A stretch of DNA of 64,000 nucleotides from JALHMI01 sp964598535 (GTDB taxonomy: Bacteria; Planctomycetota; Planctomycetia; Pirellulales; PALSA-1355): NCBI GenBank assembly GCA_964598535.1, contig CAZRCI010000027.1, forward strand, positions 1-64,000, read 5' to 3'. The notes beneath the pieces are model-generated. The model was not told the DNA's origin, searched no databases, and saw nothing but the letters and a program-made list of their open reading frames with translations. Positions 33,535-43,318 of the stretch are shown here, in pieces. The position numbers were made by a program, and so were the translations under genes. Positions within the stretch are counted from its first letter, which is position 1. Every line of letters starts with the position of its first letter.

Positions 33535-34269
33535 ATGGACCGCAATCCGGCAGACTTTCTCGCGGCAACACCGTTTGTTGAGAGCCAATCGCCCATTATC
33601 TGCGACCTGGCGCGAGAGATTACCTCGGGCGTCTCGGACGAAGTCGAACGAGCTTGCCGGCTGTTTTATGCCGTGCGAGATGGCATTCGCTACGACGCCT
33701 ATAACCTTGCGCTCGCGCCGGAAACGCTACGCGCCACCAATGCCCTCCAACGAGGACAATCGTGGTGTGTGCCCAAGAGCGTCTTGTTGGCTGCGCTGTG
33801 CCGCGCCGTAGGCATCCCCTGTGGATTGTGCTATGCCAACGTTCGCAACCATATGGCCACCCGCAAATTGCTGGAGTTTCTAGGCACCAACATCTTTTAC
33901 TACCACGGCTACAACCAACTTTACTTGCGGGAACGTTGGGTGAAAGCGACGGTCTCGTTTAACCGCACCTTGTGCGAACGAGCGCGGCTTGCGCCGCTGG
34001 ATTTCGACGGAGTGCATGATTCCATCTACCACCCGTTCGATCTCACGGGCCAACGTTACATGGAGTATCTACACGATTACGGCTGCTTTGCTGACGTGCC
34101 CTATGACGACCTGGTCCGGACGTTTGCCGAACGCTACCCGAACCTCCAGGGCTCCGGCGGCAAGCTGACCGGGGACTTTGCCGCGGAACTCGATGCCGAG
34201 GCCTCCGCTGTTGGAGCGGCCTCCTGCTCCGGTTGTAGCGATCGCAAGGACCATCACAACGGGGGCTGA
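33535..34269 (+). CDS. Transglutaminase-like cysteine peptidase-fold protein
   Basis: A 244-aa protein. The catalytic Cys is in GQSWCVPKSVLLAALCRA (about residue 80), followed by GIPCGLCYANVRNH. A conserved DFDGVHDSIYHPFD block carries His and Asp residues typical of this transglutaminase family (mostly uncharacterised). The last 50 residues include CSGCSD, a possible metal site. No signal peptide is visible, so it is likely cytoplasmic. Start: ATG 33535 follows AAAAAGGAA; the upstream ATG at 33496 (MPAISIAQ) is also in frame. Divergence from the MarR gene suggests regulation by it. Confidence 0.78.
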   Translation: MDRNPADFLAATPFVESQSPIICDLAREITSGVSDEVERACRLFYAVRDGIRYDAYNLALAPETLRATNALQRGQSWCVPKSVLLAALCRAVGIPCGLCYANVRNHMATRKLLEFLGTNIFYYHGYNQLYLRERWVKATVSFNRTLCERARLAPLDFDGVHDSIYHPFDLTGQRYMEYLHDYGCFADVPYDDLVRTFAERYPNLQGSGGKLTGDFAAELDAEASAVGAASCSGCSDRKDHHNGG

Positions 34270-34396
34270 GCCGCTCCTCTCGATGTCTTACGTCGTCTGA
34301 CGCAAATCGGTAATCGACCGTGAAAAAATCGTTCATTTGACGCCCGCCCGGCGTGTTCTACGCTTCTTGCAGAACAACTTCCTTTTGGGGGCTGCG

Positions 34397-35092
34397 ATGG
34401 AACAAAAGTCCGCTAAGACATGGCGTATCATGTCGGCGCCCACGCTGATCGGTTGGATCAGCGTGTGTTTGCTCGCCGGCGCATATGGCCGTTCGCTGGA
34501 CGAACGCTGGCAACAGGTCTGGGCACAAATGGGGGCCCTCGGCTTGGCGGCGGCGCTCGGACTGAGCAGCATCGACCGTCTGCGCCAGGCACGCATGCGT
34601 CAACTACGCAATTTGGCCATGCAAGCCCGATTCGAATTTGGGCTCGATCGAATGCATCAACACACGGCCACGATCGATTCGATCAACGCGGCCGTCCGGC
34701 AGCTTGCCCAACAGGCAGCCTACGACATGCGCGGCAAGCTCGGCACGGCACAGCGAAACCGCCGGCGAGACCAATTGGACTTGATTTCGGACTACCCGCT
34801 GGAAATCGTGCCCGTCGACGAACGCGGCGAATCGAGCATCTTGCTACCGCCACTGGTTGGTACGTTACAGCAGGTTTCCTCACGAGTAATTTCGTTTGAG
34901 CATATCGAGGCCGTGCCTACCCGAACGGTTATGCTGAACTTCCACGCCAGGGAGAAGCGATTGTCGTTCGTGGTCGAAGTGACCTGGACGCAAAAAATCG
35001 ACGGCGCCTTTTCGAGCGGCGGCACGGTGTTGGCCGTGGGCGTGCCGCTCGAGGAGCGCCAACGGGCGCCCGAAGCGGTACTCGTGTCCTGA
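34397..35092 (+). CDS. Membrane protein with PilZ-like C-terminal domain
   Basis: A 231-aa protein. A transmembrane segment (about residues 14-30, LIGWISVCLLAGAYG) and a second hydrophobic stretch (MGALGLAAALGL) precede a helical linker. The C-terminal part has a PilZ-like strand pattern: QVSSRVISFEHIEAVPTRTVMLNF, VVEVTWTQ and SSGGTVLAVGVPL. The RxxxR and [DN]xSxxG c-di-GMP ligands of true PilZ are not clearly visible, so c-di-GMP binding is doubtful. ATG at 34397; a longer frame from 34337 is Arg-rich and less likely. No functional neighbour is obvious. Confidence 0.55.
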   Translation: MEQKSAKTWRIMSAPTLIGWISVCLLAGAYGRSLDERWQQVWAQMGALGLAAALGLSSIDRLRQARMRQLRNLAMQARFEFGLDRMHQHTATIDSINAAVRQLAQQAAYDMRGKLGTAQRNRRRDQLDLISDYPLEIVPVDERGESSILLPPLVGTLQQVSSRVISFEHIEAVPTRTVMLNFHAREKRLSFVVEVTWTQKIDGAFSSGGTVLAVGVPLEERQRAPEAVLVS

Positions 35093-35290
35093 GCAACCAT
35101 ACGGCATCAGCATCGTAGGCTTCCCAGCGTGCCACGACTGTCTTGAGACCGGATGGACGTTTAGCCTATAGGCGCTCTGCGCTTCGTGTGCAAAGCGATT
35201 GCCTGTCGCGGAAAATTCGCCGGCGCGGCCTCACGGCCGAGAAGGGCCTTAAGCCACTTCTCGACCGTGGACCGTCTTCCGGGGATGCAT

Positions 35291-36079
35291 TTAGCACGCG
35301 ATGCCCGCACGAGGGATACGCCGGCGTCCAGCCGCTATCAGCCCGATCAGCGCAGTGCCCAACATCAGCCACGACTGCGGCTCGGGCACCACGAACGTGT
35401 TCTCCACCCATTCCATCGCCAACTCGTGGACTTCTTCGTCGAGGCCATTGTTGTAGACGAAATAGATCGGGTCGGAATCGGCCAGGCCCGAGCCGTCGAG
35501 GTTGAGCGTGATGCCGATCAAATAGATCCCTTCCGGAGCGTTTGGCGCGGAAGGATCGCTGGATCCATCGTAGCGCAACTCCGAACCCAGATGCACGTGC
35601 ATCCGTCCCGAAGTTCCCGTTGAGCCAATGGAAGGCGCGGTGCCCGTTGCTCCGGCGCCGCTCACGTAAGTGACGAAGCTGCCACGGCTCAACCCCAAGT
35701 CGACGCCGGTCGGCGCGGCGCTGAAATTCACGGCGCCGGCGCCATCCCAATACTCGAGATTCGTAATCAGATCGAATCTCAGGGTGTGCCCCTGCGGCAG
35801 TAGCCCGTCGTTCGGGAACAGGCCGATCGTGAATGCGCCATTGTTGAAGCCAGGATCGCCAATGAAATAGGGATCGGATGGCTCTTCACCGAACTCGTAG
35901 CCGAAAACTCGTAGCTCGGTCACGGTGGCAAGCGTCGAGTCGTCTCGCCCGCCAGTCATGATCTTGCCGCCCGACGCATACGGTACGACATCAAAGTGAC
36001 CGTGAATCTCGTCGGCTCTCGCGCCACAAACGCTCAGAGCCAGAACCGCCAGAGACAATAGCCAAACAAAGTTCCGCAT
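35291..36079 (-). CDS. Exported PEP-CTERM sorting-domain protein
   Basis: A 262-aa protein with a strong signal peptide (LLSLAVLALSVCGARA). The middle is beta-rich and Asp/Gly-rich, resembling other secreted planctomycete proteins with all-beta modules. The C-terminus has VPEPQSW, a hydrophobic segment (LMLGTALIGLIAA) and a basic end (GRRRIPR), the PEP-CTERM signal. Its role is unknown. It is unrelated in sequence to the PEP-CTERM protein at 19990 apart from the sorting tail. Confidence 0.82.
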   Translation of the reverse strand: MRNFVWLLSLAVLALSVCGARADEIHGHFDVVPYASGGKIMTGGRDDSTLATVTELRVFGYEFGEEPSDPYFIGDPGFNNGAFTIGLFPNDGLLPQGHTLRFDLITNLEYWDGAGAVNFSAAPTGVDLGLSRGSFVTYVSGAGATGTAPSIGSTGTSGRMHVHLGSELRYDGSSDPSAPNAPEGIYLIGITLNLDGSGLADSDPIYFVYNNGLDEEVHELAMEWVENTFVVPEPQSWLMLGTALIGLIAAGRRRIPRAGIAC

Positions 36080-36376
36080 GGGAAAACCTTTCCAAAAATC
36101 AAAGAGGAGTTTCTTGAAGCCATTTGTGAGCTGCCGCCAGTAACGGCCGACAGCTCGGGAGCGAGAGCCACTACTGAAGGCGGTCCCTCAATCGCGGTTC
36201 ACTCGCAAGATGCGCGTTTCCCCCCGGAAGCACTCTTGTGTTTCATGTCGCCGCTCCGCGCGCTACCGCACGAATCGCGACAGACGAATAGATAAACCTC
36301 CGGGCGTTCAGCTACTGTTCATGAGTTCGCTCCTTTCCGTACATGCATGGCAAATCGAACCGTGTTTGCACGTCGC

Positions 36377-37102
36377 CTACGACGGCGGCTTGGCAAAATT
36401 GAATGGCTGATCGACCCATTGCTGGAGTTGCTCGACGGGAATCAACGCCACGTGGCCATCGGCATATAAGAAGTGCGTCGTCTCGTGGTGGCGATCGATG
36501 GCCACCTCGTTGGCGATCGCCTCCATCACTTTTTTCTGATTCTGGTTCGACATCGTGAACCAGTTGAACGAATGGACATGATCGTTATAGGGATCGATGT
36601 CAGCCGGGTTGCCGGTGCGTTCCGCGCCTGAGTCCTTTTTTTCTGAAAGCTCAAACGCCACGACGGTTTGAGACATCGAGGCGACCTTACGCCGGTTGTC
36701 AAAGTTATTCGGAGGCCGCAGCTCATTCGACAAATATCCATTCAGCGAGTAGCTGGTCCCCTTCCCCAACAATCGCAAGTGCGCAAGTTGATCGCTCGGG
36801 CAAATGCGGATCGCGTCCACATCTTCCAGGTAAGGCGCCAGCGTGTAGATCCACGCCCGGTCGAACTTGCCGGTCACCGGATCAGGTTCTACCGTGTGAC
36901 TTGTTTCGGGCCAGCGTCCGGCATGCTGATCGCAATACCGCATGATGGCGAAACCGACTTGCCGAAGGTTACTCGCGCACTGAGTGCGCCGCGCGCTTTC
37001 TCGCGCGGCTTGCACGGCGGGAATCAACAGTCCCACCAGTAAGCCGACGATGGCAATCACCACCAGCAGTTCCACGAGCGTAAAGCCGCGAGTTGTCTTC
37101 AT
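36377..37102 (-). CDS. DUF1559 type II pseudopilin-like protein
   Basis: A 241-aa protein. The prepilin cleavage and methylation site is at the N-terminus: RGFTLVELLVVIAIVGLLVGLLIP, with Gly before Phe and Glu5. The DUF1559 signature AARRxQCxxNLRQ appears here as RESARRTQCASNLRQVG, followed by HFLYADGHVALIP near the C-terminus (the DGHV region is typical). These secreted pseudopilin-type proteins are extremely numerous in planctomycetes. The ATG at 37102 (MKTTRGF) is the standard start. It is not next to a secretion operon. Confidence 0.92.
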   Translation of the reverse strand: MKTTRGFTLVELLVVIAIVGLLVGLLIPAVQAARESARRTQCASNLRQVGFAIMRYCDQHAGRWPETSHTVEPDPVTGKFDRAWIYTLAPYLEDVDAIRICPSDQLAHLRLLGKGTSYSLNGYLSNELRPPNNFDNRRKVASMSQTVVAFELSEKKDSGAERTGNPADIDPYNDHVHSFNWFTMSNQNQKKVMEAIANEVAIDRHHETTHFLYADGHVALIPVEQLQQWVDQPFNFAKPPS

Positions 37103-37388
37103 GGTTCGAAAGATGCCTCTGGAAAAGTTCCAGCACACCAACCTAGGCGCGCATGCGGTCCGTTAACCTCCACTCCGGGGGCGCGCGAGCACGGGCTGGT
37201 CGGACCGCTATCGCTCGGCGCCCACCGGAGGAAGGCGCATTCGTGATTCGCAGAAAAATGAAACGCAGCAGCGCCCGTCGCGAGTACTGGCCCCACTCAT
37301 CGACAAGGGACTTGCCTGCCCGCGCAGCGGAATGCTGCCCAGAGCCAAGCGCGCACGAGCTACCGCAGCGGCGGTCACCCGCAACGCC

Positions 37389-37820
37389 CTAGTAAAGGCA
37401 GAACGAACGCGGAGGCGCTCGTGAGAGATAAAGCCCGACCAACTCCCACTTGCAGGATGGTGCGAACGGAGCAAGCAGCTCCGCGGTTGTCAGCACCAAA
37501 ACAGCGGGAGCATCGCTAGCGGCCCATTGAGCCGTCCCAAAGAACTGGCATAGCGGGCAGGAGTGCGCCAATTCCGCTTGCGCAACGATCCGTGGCCCTT
37601 CGACAGGGGCCGACGGAACCACCGGTTGCGATCTATCTGCCGAAGCACAGCAGCCGGGAGCGCAGTCGCGAGCATTCGCAGCCGACGCTACGTGCGAGCA
37701 TGCCGTCGAGCCATGAAAATGATGACCAAAGACGGAATGCCAGCCCGGGCCGAGCAGCGAAACGCAGCCGAAAAAGGCCGCAAAGGCCCAAACAGTGGTT
37801 CGTTGAACCAGAAAATACAT
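37389..37820 (-). CDS. Small membrane-anchored protein of unknown function
   Basis: A 143-aa protein (ATG at 37820; a TTG at 37832 would add four residues). One transmembrane helix (about residues 9-28) is followed by a Cys-rich region (CAPGCCAS) and a HSCPLCQFF block. The pattern loosely resembles DUF2946-type copper-associated proteins, but I cannot confirm this. The Cys and His-rich middle could bind metal. No operon partner is visible: the MATE gene is divergent. Confidence 0.45.
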   Translation of the reverse strand: MYFLVQRTTVWAFAAFFGCVSLLGPGWHSVFGHHFHGSTACSHVASAANARDCAPGCCASADRSQPVVPSAPVEGPRIVAQAELAHSCPLCQFFGTAQWAASDAPAVLVLTTAELLAPFAPSCKWELVGLYLSRAPPRSFCLY

Positions 37821-38008
37821 CGAAAAACTCAACCGCCAATGCGCAAGCTACGCCTAAGAATCTGGCGGTCCGACCAACGCCAACTCTAGGTGCTCGGACG
37901 TTCCATGTCAAGCGGGGCGTCAAGTTCGCGGGGGCCTGCAATTCCGGATGAACCACTTTGCGGATAGGCTCAGACGCTAAGCCACCGTGAAGCGATCGCT
38001 CGGAGCCC

Positions 38009-39382
38009 GTGTCCTTGAACTCGCCGAAAACTCTGAAACTTACCGAACGACAGGGTGTTCTGCGTCCCCTCTTGCGCCTGCTATGGCCAGTAATGACCGA
38101 ACAGCTTCTGGTGATGCTCGTCGGGTTCTCCGACACGTTGCTCGCCGGCCATTACCTGAGCGATTCGCACCTGGCGGCGATGGCGGTCTTGTCGTACGGA
38201 ATCTGGCTCCTCACGGAGCTCTTTTCGTTTATCGCAATTGGCGCGCTGGCACTCACCGCGCGTTACATCGGCGCGGGCGACCGGGCTAATGCCAACCGAG
38301 TAGTCAATCAGTCGTTTGCCCTGGGCGGCGCCCTGGCCGTTGTCTTCACCGCGGCCGCCTGGTACTGGTGCGACTCGTTCGCCCCCGCCATGCAATTGGA
38401 AGGCGAACCCGCGGCTTTAGCCACTCGGTATCTACGGCTCCTCATCTGGCTGCTGCCCATGATGATGCTCGAGGCAGTCGGAATCGACTGCCTCCGAGCG
38501 GCGGGCGACATGGTCACAGGGTTAATCGCGATGGTAATCGTCAACCTTGTGAACATTATCGTGTCCTGGGGATTGCTCACCGGCGCCGGGCCATTTCCAG
38601 AACTGGGCTGGGACGGCCTGGCCATCGGCACCGCGTGCGGCCACTTCTTTGGCGGCATGATTCCGTTCGTGGTGCTCCTGCGCGGACGATCTGGCGTTCG
38701 CGTCGACCTGCGCGCCTGGTGGCCAGACCTCACGCTCATGCGGCGCATCCTGCGAATCGGAGTGCCAGGCGGGCTCGACGTGCTTTCGATCGTATTTCTT
38801 CAGCTCACGTTCTTGTCGATTATCAGCTCCCTCTCGACCGACGAACTCGCGGCACACGGCGTCGCGGTGCGCATCGAATCGATCGCCTATCTGCCGGGAT
38901 ACGCCTTTCAGGTCGCCATCGCAACCCTCTGCGGACAGTATCTGGGGGCCAAGAACTACGCCAAAGCCAGGCGCGCCGTGGTGGTTGCCTGCGCCGTGAA
39001 CTGTGGATTGTTGACTGGCGCCGGAATGGTAATGTTCTTTGGTGGCCGCGCGATCGTCTCGCTATTTGTAAGTCCGGAACAGACAGGCGTTCTAACGATC
39101 GCTCCGGCATTGTTACGAATTGTCGCCTTTGCAATGCCTCCGTTTGCCCTGATGGAAGTGTTTACCGGCGCGCTGCGAGGCGCGGGCGATACGCGCTGGC
39201 CACTCCTGTTTACGCTCATCGGATTCGTGGGCGTGCGTCTGCCGCTGGCATGGCTCTTCGCCTACCACTGGCACTGGGGCGTCGAGGGCGCATGGTATGC
39301 CATGGTTATCGACGTGCTCGTGCGCTGCCTGCTGATCAGCGGCCGATTTCTGATGGGCGGCTGGCAAAGCGTGCGCCTCTGA
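38009..39382 (+). CDS. MATE-family multidrug/organic cation exporter
   Basis: A 457-aa integral membrane protein with about twelve hydrophobic helices in two similar halves, as in MATE transporters. Family marks include MTEQLLVMLVGFSDTLLAGH in helix 1 (drug-binding region), the GAGDRANANRVVNQ motif after helix 2, and the repeated pattern near GAKNYAKARRAVV in the second half. It exports cationic compounds in exchange for H+ or Na+. The GTG at 38009 is preceded by CGGAG and gives a normal N-terminus; the first ATG in frame (38092) would cut helix 1. The upstream small protein gene is divergent. Confidence 0.92.
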   Translation: MSLNSPKTLKLTERQGVLRPLLRLLWPVMTEQLLVMLVGFSDTLLAGHYLSDSHLAAMAVLSYGIWLLTELFSFIAIGALALTARYIGAGDRANANRVVNQSFALGGALAVVFTAAAWYWCDSFAPAMQLEGEPAALATRYLRLLIWLLPMMMLEAVGIDCLRAAGDMVTGLIAMVIVNLVNIIVSWGLLTGAGPFPELGWDGLAIGTACGHFFGGMIPFVVLLRGRSGVRVDLRAWWPDLTLMRRILRIGVPGGLDVLSIVFLQLTFLSIISSLSTDELAAHGVAVRIESIAYLPGYAFQVAIATLCGQYLGAKNYAKARRAVVVACAVNCGLLTGAGMVMFFGGRAIVSLFVSPEQTGVLTIAPALLRIVAFAMPPFALMEVFTGALRGAGDTRWPLLFTLIGFVGVRLPLAWLFAYHWHWGVEGAWYAMVIDVLVRCLLISGRFLMGGWQSVRL

Positions 39383-39432
39383 CGTGCAGCGAAGGCGGCG
39401 CACGCTGATGTAGGCCGACTGAATCAGAGATT

Positions 39433-39561
39433 GACGCTCCGCAACCCGATTTATTCGGGTGACGCGAAACGATGCCAAACGCACAAGCGGTTTGGCGCAA
39501 ACAAGTAAGCGAGTGCTCTCGCGAAACGCGAACCCGAAAACCTAGTGTTGACAGAGCACTA
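39433..39561. repeat. Dispersed repeat R1, copy B
   Basis: Contains CAACCCGATT, GGTGACGCGAAAC, a hairpin with arms GCCAAAC (39474-39480) and GTTTGGC (39490-39496), loop GCACAAGCG, and ends in TAGTGTTGACAGAGCACTA, an imperfect palindrome. Compared with copy A, one stem pair changes from G-C to A-T while staying paired. The end supplies the TAG stop codon of the minus-strand LptF/G gene (39559). Confidence 0.7.
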
Positions 39562-40737
39562 ATATCGCAACACGCGGCGTAAAAGCCAGATGCCCCACAC
39601 GGCCAAAATGCCGTTCGCCAGCCAAACGCTATAGGGATGGATCTCGCCGGCCTTCGCCCGGTCGAGCCCAAAGGCGAGCAGCGGATAGTAGACGATCAGA
39701 ATCGGAAAAAAGCACAGGGCAAAGCTGGTCAACACATCGGCATTCCGCATGCGGATGGCCATTGCCGTGCCGACCAGCGCGAAGCACAAACAGCTAAAGC
39801 CGTTCGCCCACCGGCGCGGCGGCTCGGTATACATCCGGTAAAGCTGATTCTTCTGAAACTGGAGGTTCTTCGCGCCGTCGTTCCAGACACCAACACTAAG
39901 CTGGTCAAAGTCGCCCATTAAAACTTGCTTGCCGGCCAGGGCTACCATCCGTTCGCTGAGTTGCTCGATCAGTTCGTTCTGCCGCTCGATGGCCCCCGGG
40001 ATTTCATGCAGCGCCAAGTGCGACGGCGAGGGATCCTTACCGTGGTCGGCTTTGATGACCACCTCGCGTTCGATCACCTCGTCGGGATACTCGCCGGAAA
40101 AGCCTGGCCCGTCGATGATCGTGTCATAGAGCAGCAATGATAGCTTGCCCGTGCCGGGTAACGAGCGGAGCTGCGCGCTCTTGGCCGAGATATCGACCAT
40201 TTGCCCATCGTCCCCCGCCGCCAGGCGGAACCGCGGTTCGATGAGGTCGCGCCCAACGACATCCTTGACGGTAACTTCGAGCACATCACTTTTGAACGAC
40301 TTCTGTGTGCGAAGCACGCTGTAGGCGATCTCTTCGGCCGAATCGATGGCCACCTGCTTGACGCCGTAGAAGCCCCAGCTCATGGCCAGATCGTTAAGCC
40401 ACACCGTGGCAAAACTCAACATCACGGCCATCGCCAGCGCCGGCCAGACAACAACCATCGGGCTGACGCCCAACGACTTGAGCGCGACGATCTCGTTCAT
40501 AGCCGACATGCGGCCATAAACCATCGACACGGCGAATAAGATCGTACCCGGAATGGCGAACATTAGCGCCTGCGGCAACAGGTACGGCAAGGCGATAACG
40601 ATCTGCTTGGCGCCCAACCCCTGCGCCAGCGCGGCCTGCACGGCGCCCACCAGCAGCATGAACGACGTCAGCGCAATCAGCGTGACCAGGAAGATCTGGC
40701 CGACTTCGCGGAGGACATACCGGGTGAGCAATCGCAT
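39559..40737 (-). CDS. LptF/LptG (YjgP/YjgQ) family permease
   Basis: A 392-aa protein with a hydrophobic N-terminal region (three helices), a large soluble central domain (about residues 110-300) and three further C-terminal helices, the layout of LptF/G. Family marks are LLTRYVLREVGQIFLVT at the start and RMSAMNEIVALKSLGVSP near residue 75. LptF/G move lipopolysaccharide from the inner membrane to the outer-membrane bridge, powered by LptB. No LptB or second permease is adjacent. The stop codon lies inside the end of repeat R1 copy B, and the protein end (LLRRVLRY) looks normal. Confidence 0.88.
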   Translation of the reverse strand: MRLLTRYVLREVGQIFLVTLIALTSFMLLVGAVQAALAQGLGAKQIVIALPYLLPQALMFAIPGTILFAVSMVYGRMSAMNEIVALKSLGVSPMVVVWPALAMAVMLSFATVWLNDLAMSWGFYGVKQVAIDSAEEIAYSVLRTQKSFKSDVLEVTVKDVVGRDLIEPRFRLAAGDDGQMVDISAKSAQLRSLPGTGKLSLLLYDTIIDGPGFSGEYPDEVIEREVVIKADHGKDPSPSHLALHEIPGAIERQNELIEQLSERMVALAGKQVLMGDFDQLSVGVWNDGAKNLQFQKNQLYRMYTEPPRRWANGFSCLCFALVGTAMAIRMRNADVLTSFALCFFPILIVYYPLLAFGLDRAKAGEIHPYSVWLANGILAVWGIWLLRRVLRY

Positions 40738-40790
40738 CGATCCGTCATGTCCTCCGCTCGCCGAGCGGAGGCTCGGCCAGACTCAGCACA

Positions 40791-41423
40791 CTACATTTCG
40801 AACCAGAGCTTGAATGCGGCCAGCGCCACCAGCGACGCCAACAACGCCTGGTACTCGCGATGCCGTGCCCACTGTCCCAGGCTCCATTCGGCCGCGGCCT
40901 TCGGCATGCGAATACGCGGGAAGAAGCGCGGCACGGCCTTGCTGTACACAGCCCACTGCTCAGGGAACCGTTCGGCCAGCAGCTTTTCTTCCTGGCGCAC
41001 CTTAACGATGTAGATCACCAGGATCGGCCCCAGAATGATCAGAAAGTTCGTCGGGTCGGCAATCAGCGCGCAAAACCCGAACATCATCATGAACGAACCG
41101 ACATACAGCGGATTTCGAATCACGCTGTAGGGGCCGATCATGGTCAACTCGGCGTTCTTCCGCAGAATTCCGGCCGACCAGCTCCGCAGGCCAAGGCCAC
41201 CCAACACCAGCAGCACGCCAACGACGCTGAACGGATCACGAAAGTTCGTGATGTCATGCGGCTTCGGCCCGTAGGCGACGTCCTGCGCCAGAAGCAGGGC
41301 GAACACGATCGCCGAGAGCAGAATGCGCCGGCGAATGAGAAACTCGGCCACGATGTGCAGCAACCGAGCCAGCGTCGGATTGGTGGTTGAAATCGCGCCG
41401 GCAGCAGGAGAAGACGATGACAT
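40791..41423 (-). CDS. Isoprenylcysteine carboxyl methyltransferase-family membrane protein
   Basis: A 210-aa protein with about five hydrophobic segments. The C-terminal ICMT/NnrU-like block has GPYSVIRNPLYVGSFM and EEKLLAERFPEQWAVYSKAVPRFFP, the SAM-binding signature of the isoprenylcysteine methyltransferase/phospholipid methyltransferase group. The true substrate in bacteria is generally unknown. ATG at 41423 (MSSSSPAAG) is chosen; codons further upstream are Cys/Arg-rich. It is 53 bases upstream of the LptF/G gene on the same strand, so the two may be co-transcribed. Confidence 0.85.
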   Translation of the reverse strand: MSSSSPAAGAISTTNPTLARLLHIVAEFLIRRRILLSAIVFALLLAQDVAYGPKPHDITNFRDPFSVVGVLLVLGGLGLRSWSAGILRKNAELTMIGPYSVIRNPLYVGSFMMMFGFCALIADPTNFLIILGPILVIYIVKVRQEEKLLAERFPEQWAVYSKAVPRFFPRIRMPKAAAEWSLGQWARHREYQALLASLVALAAFKLWFEM

Positions 41424-41689
41424 CAGACAGCATCCTTGGACTCGGGGACGGGAGAAGCGCCGGTGCGCGCCAGCGTGCCGCTCCGAGCACCCCCGCTCAA
41501 CCCGAGTGAGGGGAAGCTTATAGCGGCGACACGCACAACATGTCAACACGTCATCAGTTATCGACGTGAAGTCTTACTGAACGCACGAAAAAATCACACC
41601 GCGTAAAGATTGCCGGAGGTGCTTGCTATGCTAGCGCCGCCAGCAGGCATTCGGTCGCGCTCCCCGTTCGATGGCGGCAGAGGCCGCTT

Positions 41690-43318
41690 TTAGAACTCCA
41701 CCTGAAACCGGGTGGCGAAGATATCGAACGGCGAGAAACCGCCTGTGTTGTACACGGGCATCGAGTGAATCCAATTGAATTGCACACGCGTGTATTGATT
41801 CCACCACCAGTTGAGCGCCAGGGTGGTTTCGTTGATCTGCCCTGGATTGGGCACCGGCGGCGGCCCCGCGATTCCTGGCAAGATGTTGCCCGGCTCGATG
41901 TTGGTCGCCGCCACGTTTAGATACGACCAACGGAACGCAAGCTCCCAGGCTCCCCAACCGCAGACCGAACCCTTGCGCCCGGTGCCAAAAAAATCCGTAT
42001 AGGGCTTCATGACGTAATCGAGCACACCCGTCTGCTTGTTGTACCCGACGCTTTCGCCCGTGAGAAAATAGCCGCCTTGCAGATATGCGCCATAGAAAAA
42101 GACCGGTGAGCCGTTCATCTGGTTGAGCGAGGTGCCTAGGAACTCCGACTGGAAATGCGCCGCGCCGTAACTGCCGGCAAGTTCGACGTGGGCAAAATGA
42201 AAGCTGTCCGCCAGGATACGCCCCGAATCAACGACCCACGGAGTGCCGGCCGCGGTCAGGCCGCCGCCGAGGGAATCGCCAATGAAGAATTCCGGAATCG
42301 AACGAGCCTCGTAGGTCTTGGCAAACGGGCCGGAAGTGCCCTCCCCACCGATCATGCTGAAGCTGTAACCGCCGCCAAGATGCAGCAGGTAACGTCCTTC
42401 GGACGGCTCGTCATAGTACAACAAGTGCGACGCCCGGGTCGCGAACGAGATGCCGCCGCTGTCACCGATCTCGGTTCCATAACGAGTGTCGCCAATCGTT
42501 CCGTAAGCCGTATCGGCGCCGTTAAAGAAGGTGAAGCCCGTGGAATAGACGCTATATGCCAGCGTCGACATCTCGTCCTCCGACACGCGGTAGGCCATGA
42601 TGCCCGTGCGGCGGAAGGGATCCATCGCCTGGAACGACAAGTTACGTTCCAGAAACTCCAAGTGACGAATGCTGGTGAGGCCGTCCATGGACATCGGCTG
42701 ACGAAAATGCCCGACCCGAATCGTGCCAAAAAACGGAATGTTGGACTGTTCTGCCCACACGTCCATGAAGCTTGGCCGACCGAGTACCGCGAAGTCGACT
42801 TCAACGCTGTAGCGTGTGAACTCAGCGACGGCGCCCAACCCTTGGAGACGCACCCGGCGGAAGCCGATGCCGTCTTTGATATCGCCCAGAACTGCACGAC
42901 TTTCCGGTCCCTGGCTAAAGAGCCCGTCGTCGACCTGAAAGAAGCCGCTCAAGCGAATCAGCGGTAAATCCGGTCCAGCGGGCTTTCGGTTCAAGAACTC
43001 CATCAACTTTTCGGCTGCGCTCTTGTTCTGCTCGGCCATCTTGAGCAGTTGCTCTTCGGTCGCGGCCAACCGCTCGCGAAGCTCGTCAAGCTCGTCGCTG
43101 CCGGCCGGCGGCGGAATCGGCGCCGCCTCTTGATGGGTCACCCGCGAAATAAGCGGATCGGGAAGCACGCTTACATCGGGCAACCGCTTCGCTATCGGCG
43201 CGGCAAACGGCGAAGGGCTGGCTACCAATTCAGGCTCTTGCGCCATTGCTACCGACGCCAGCAACACCAGCGTTCCCAGCCAACCAGCCAGCCAAAATTT
43301 GAATGTGTCGCGTTTCAT
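41690..43318 (-). CDS. OprP/OprO-like phosphate-selective porin
   Basis: A 542-aa outer-membrane protein. A signal peptide (WLGTLVLLASVAMA) precedes a coiled-coil region (ELDELRERLAATEEQLL). The rest is beta-barrel: RLSGFFQVDDGLFSQ, GFRRVRLQGLGAV, and ending in the typical FATRFQVEF with a terminal aromatic residue, a membrane-insertion signal. The pattern fits the phosphate-selective porin O/P family; planctomycete copies are often annotated so, but substrate specificity is unproven. It stands alone. The intergenic region 43319 onward carries repeats. Confidence 0.85.
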   Translation of the reverse strand: MKRDTFKFWLAGWLGTLVLLASVAMAQEPELVASPSPFAAPIAKRLPDVSVLPDPLISRVTHQEAAPIPPPAGSDELDELRERLAATEEQLLKMAEQNKSAAEKLMEFLNRKPAGPDLPLIRLSGFFQVDDGLFSQGPESRAVLGDIKDGIGFRRVRLQGLGAVAEFTRYSVEVDFAVLGRPSFMDVWAEQSNIPFFGTIRVGHFRQPMSMDGLTSIRHLEFLERNLSFQAMDPFRRTGIMAYRVSEDEMSTLAYSVYSTGFTFFNGADTAYGTIGDTRYGTEIGDSGGISFATRASHLLYYDEPSEGRYLLHLGGGYSFSMIGGEGTSGPFAKTYEARSIPEFFIGDSLGGGLTAAGTPWVVDSGRILADSFHFAHVELAGSYGAAHFQSEFLGTSLNQMNGSPVFFYGAYLQGGYFLTGESVGYNKQTGVLDYVMKPYTDFFGTGRKGSVCGWGAWELAFRWSYLNVAATNIEPGNILPGIAGPPPVPNPGQINETTLALNWWWNQYTRVQFNWIHSMPVYNTGGFSPFDIFATRFQVEF

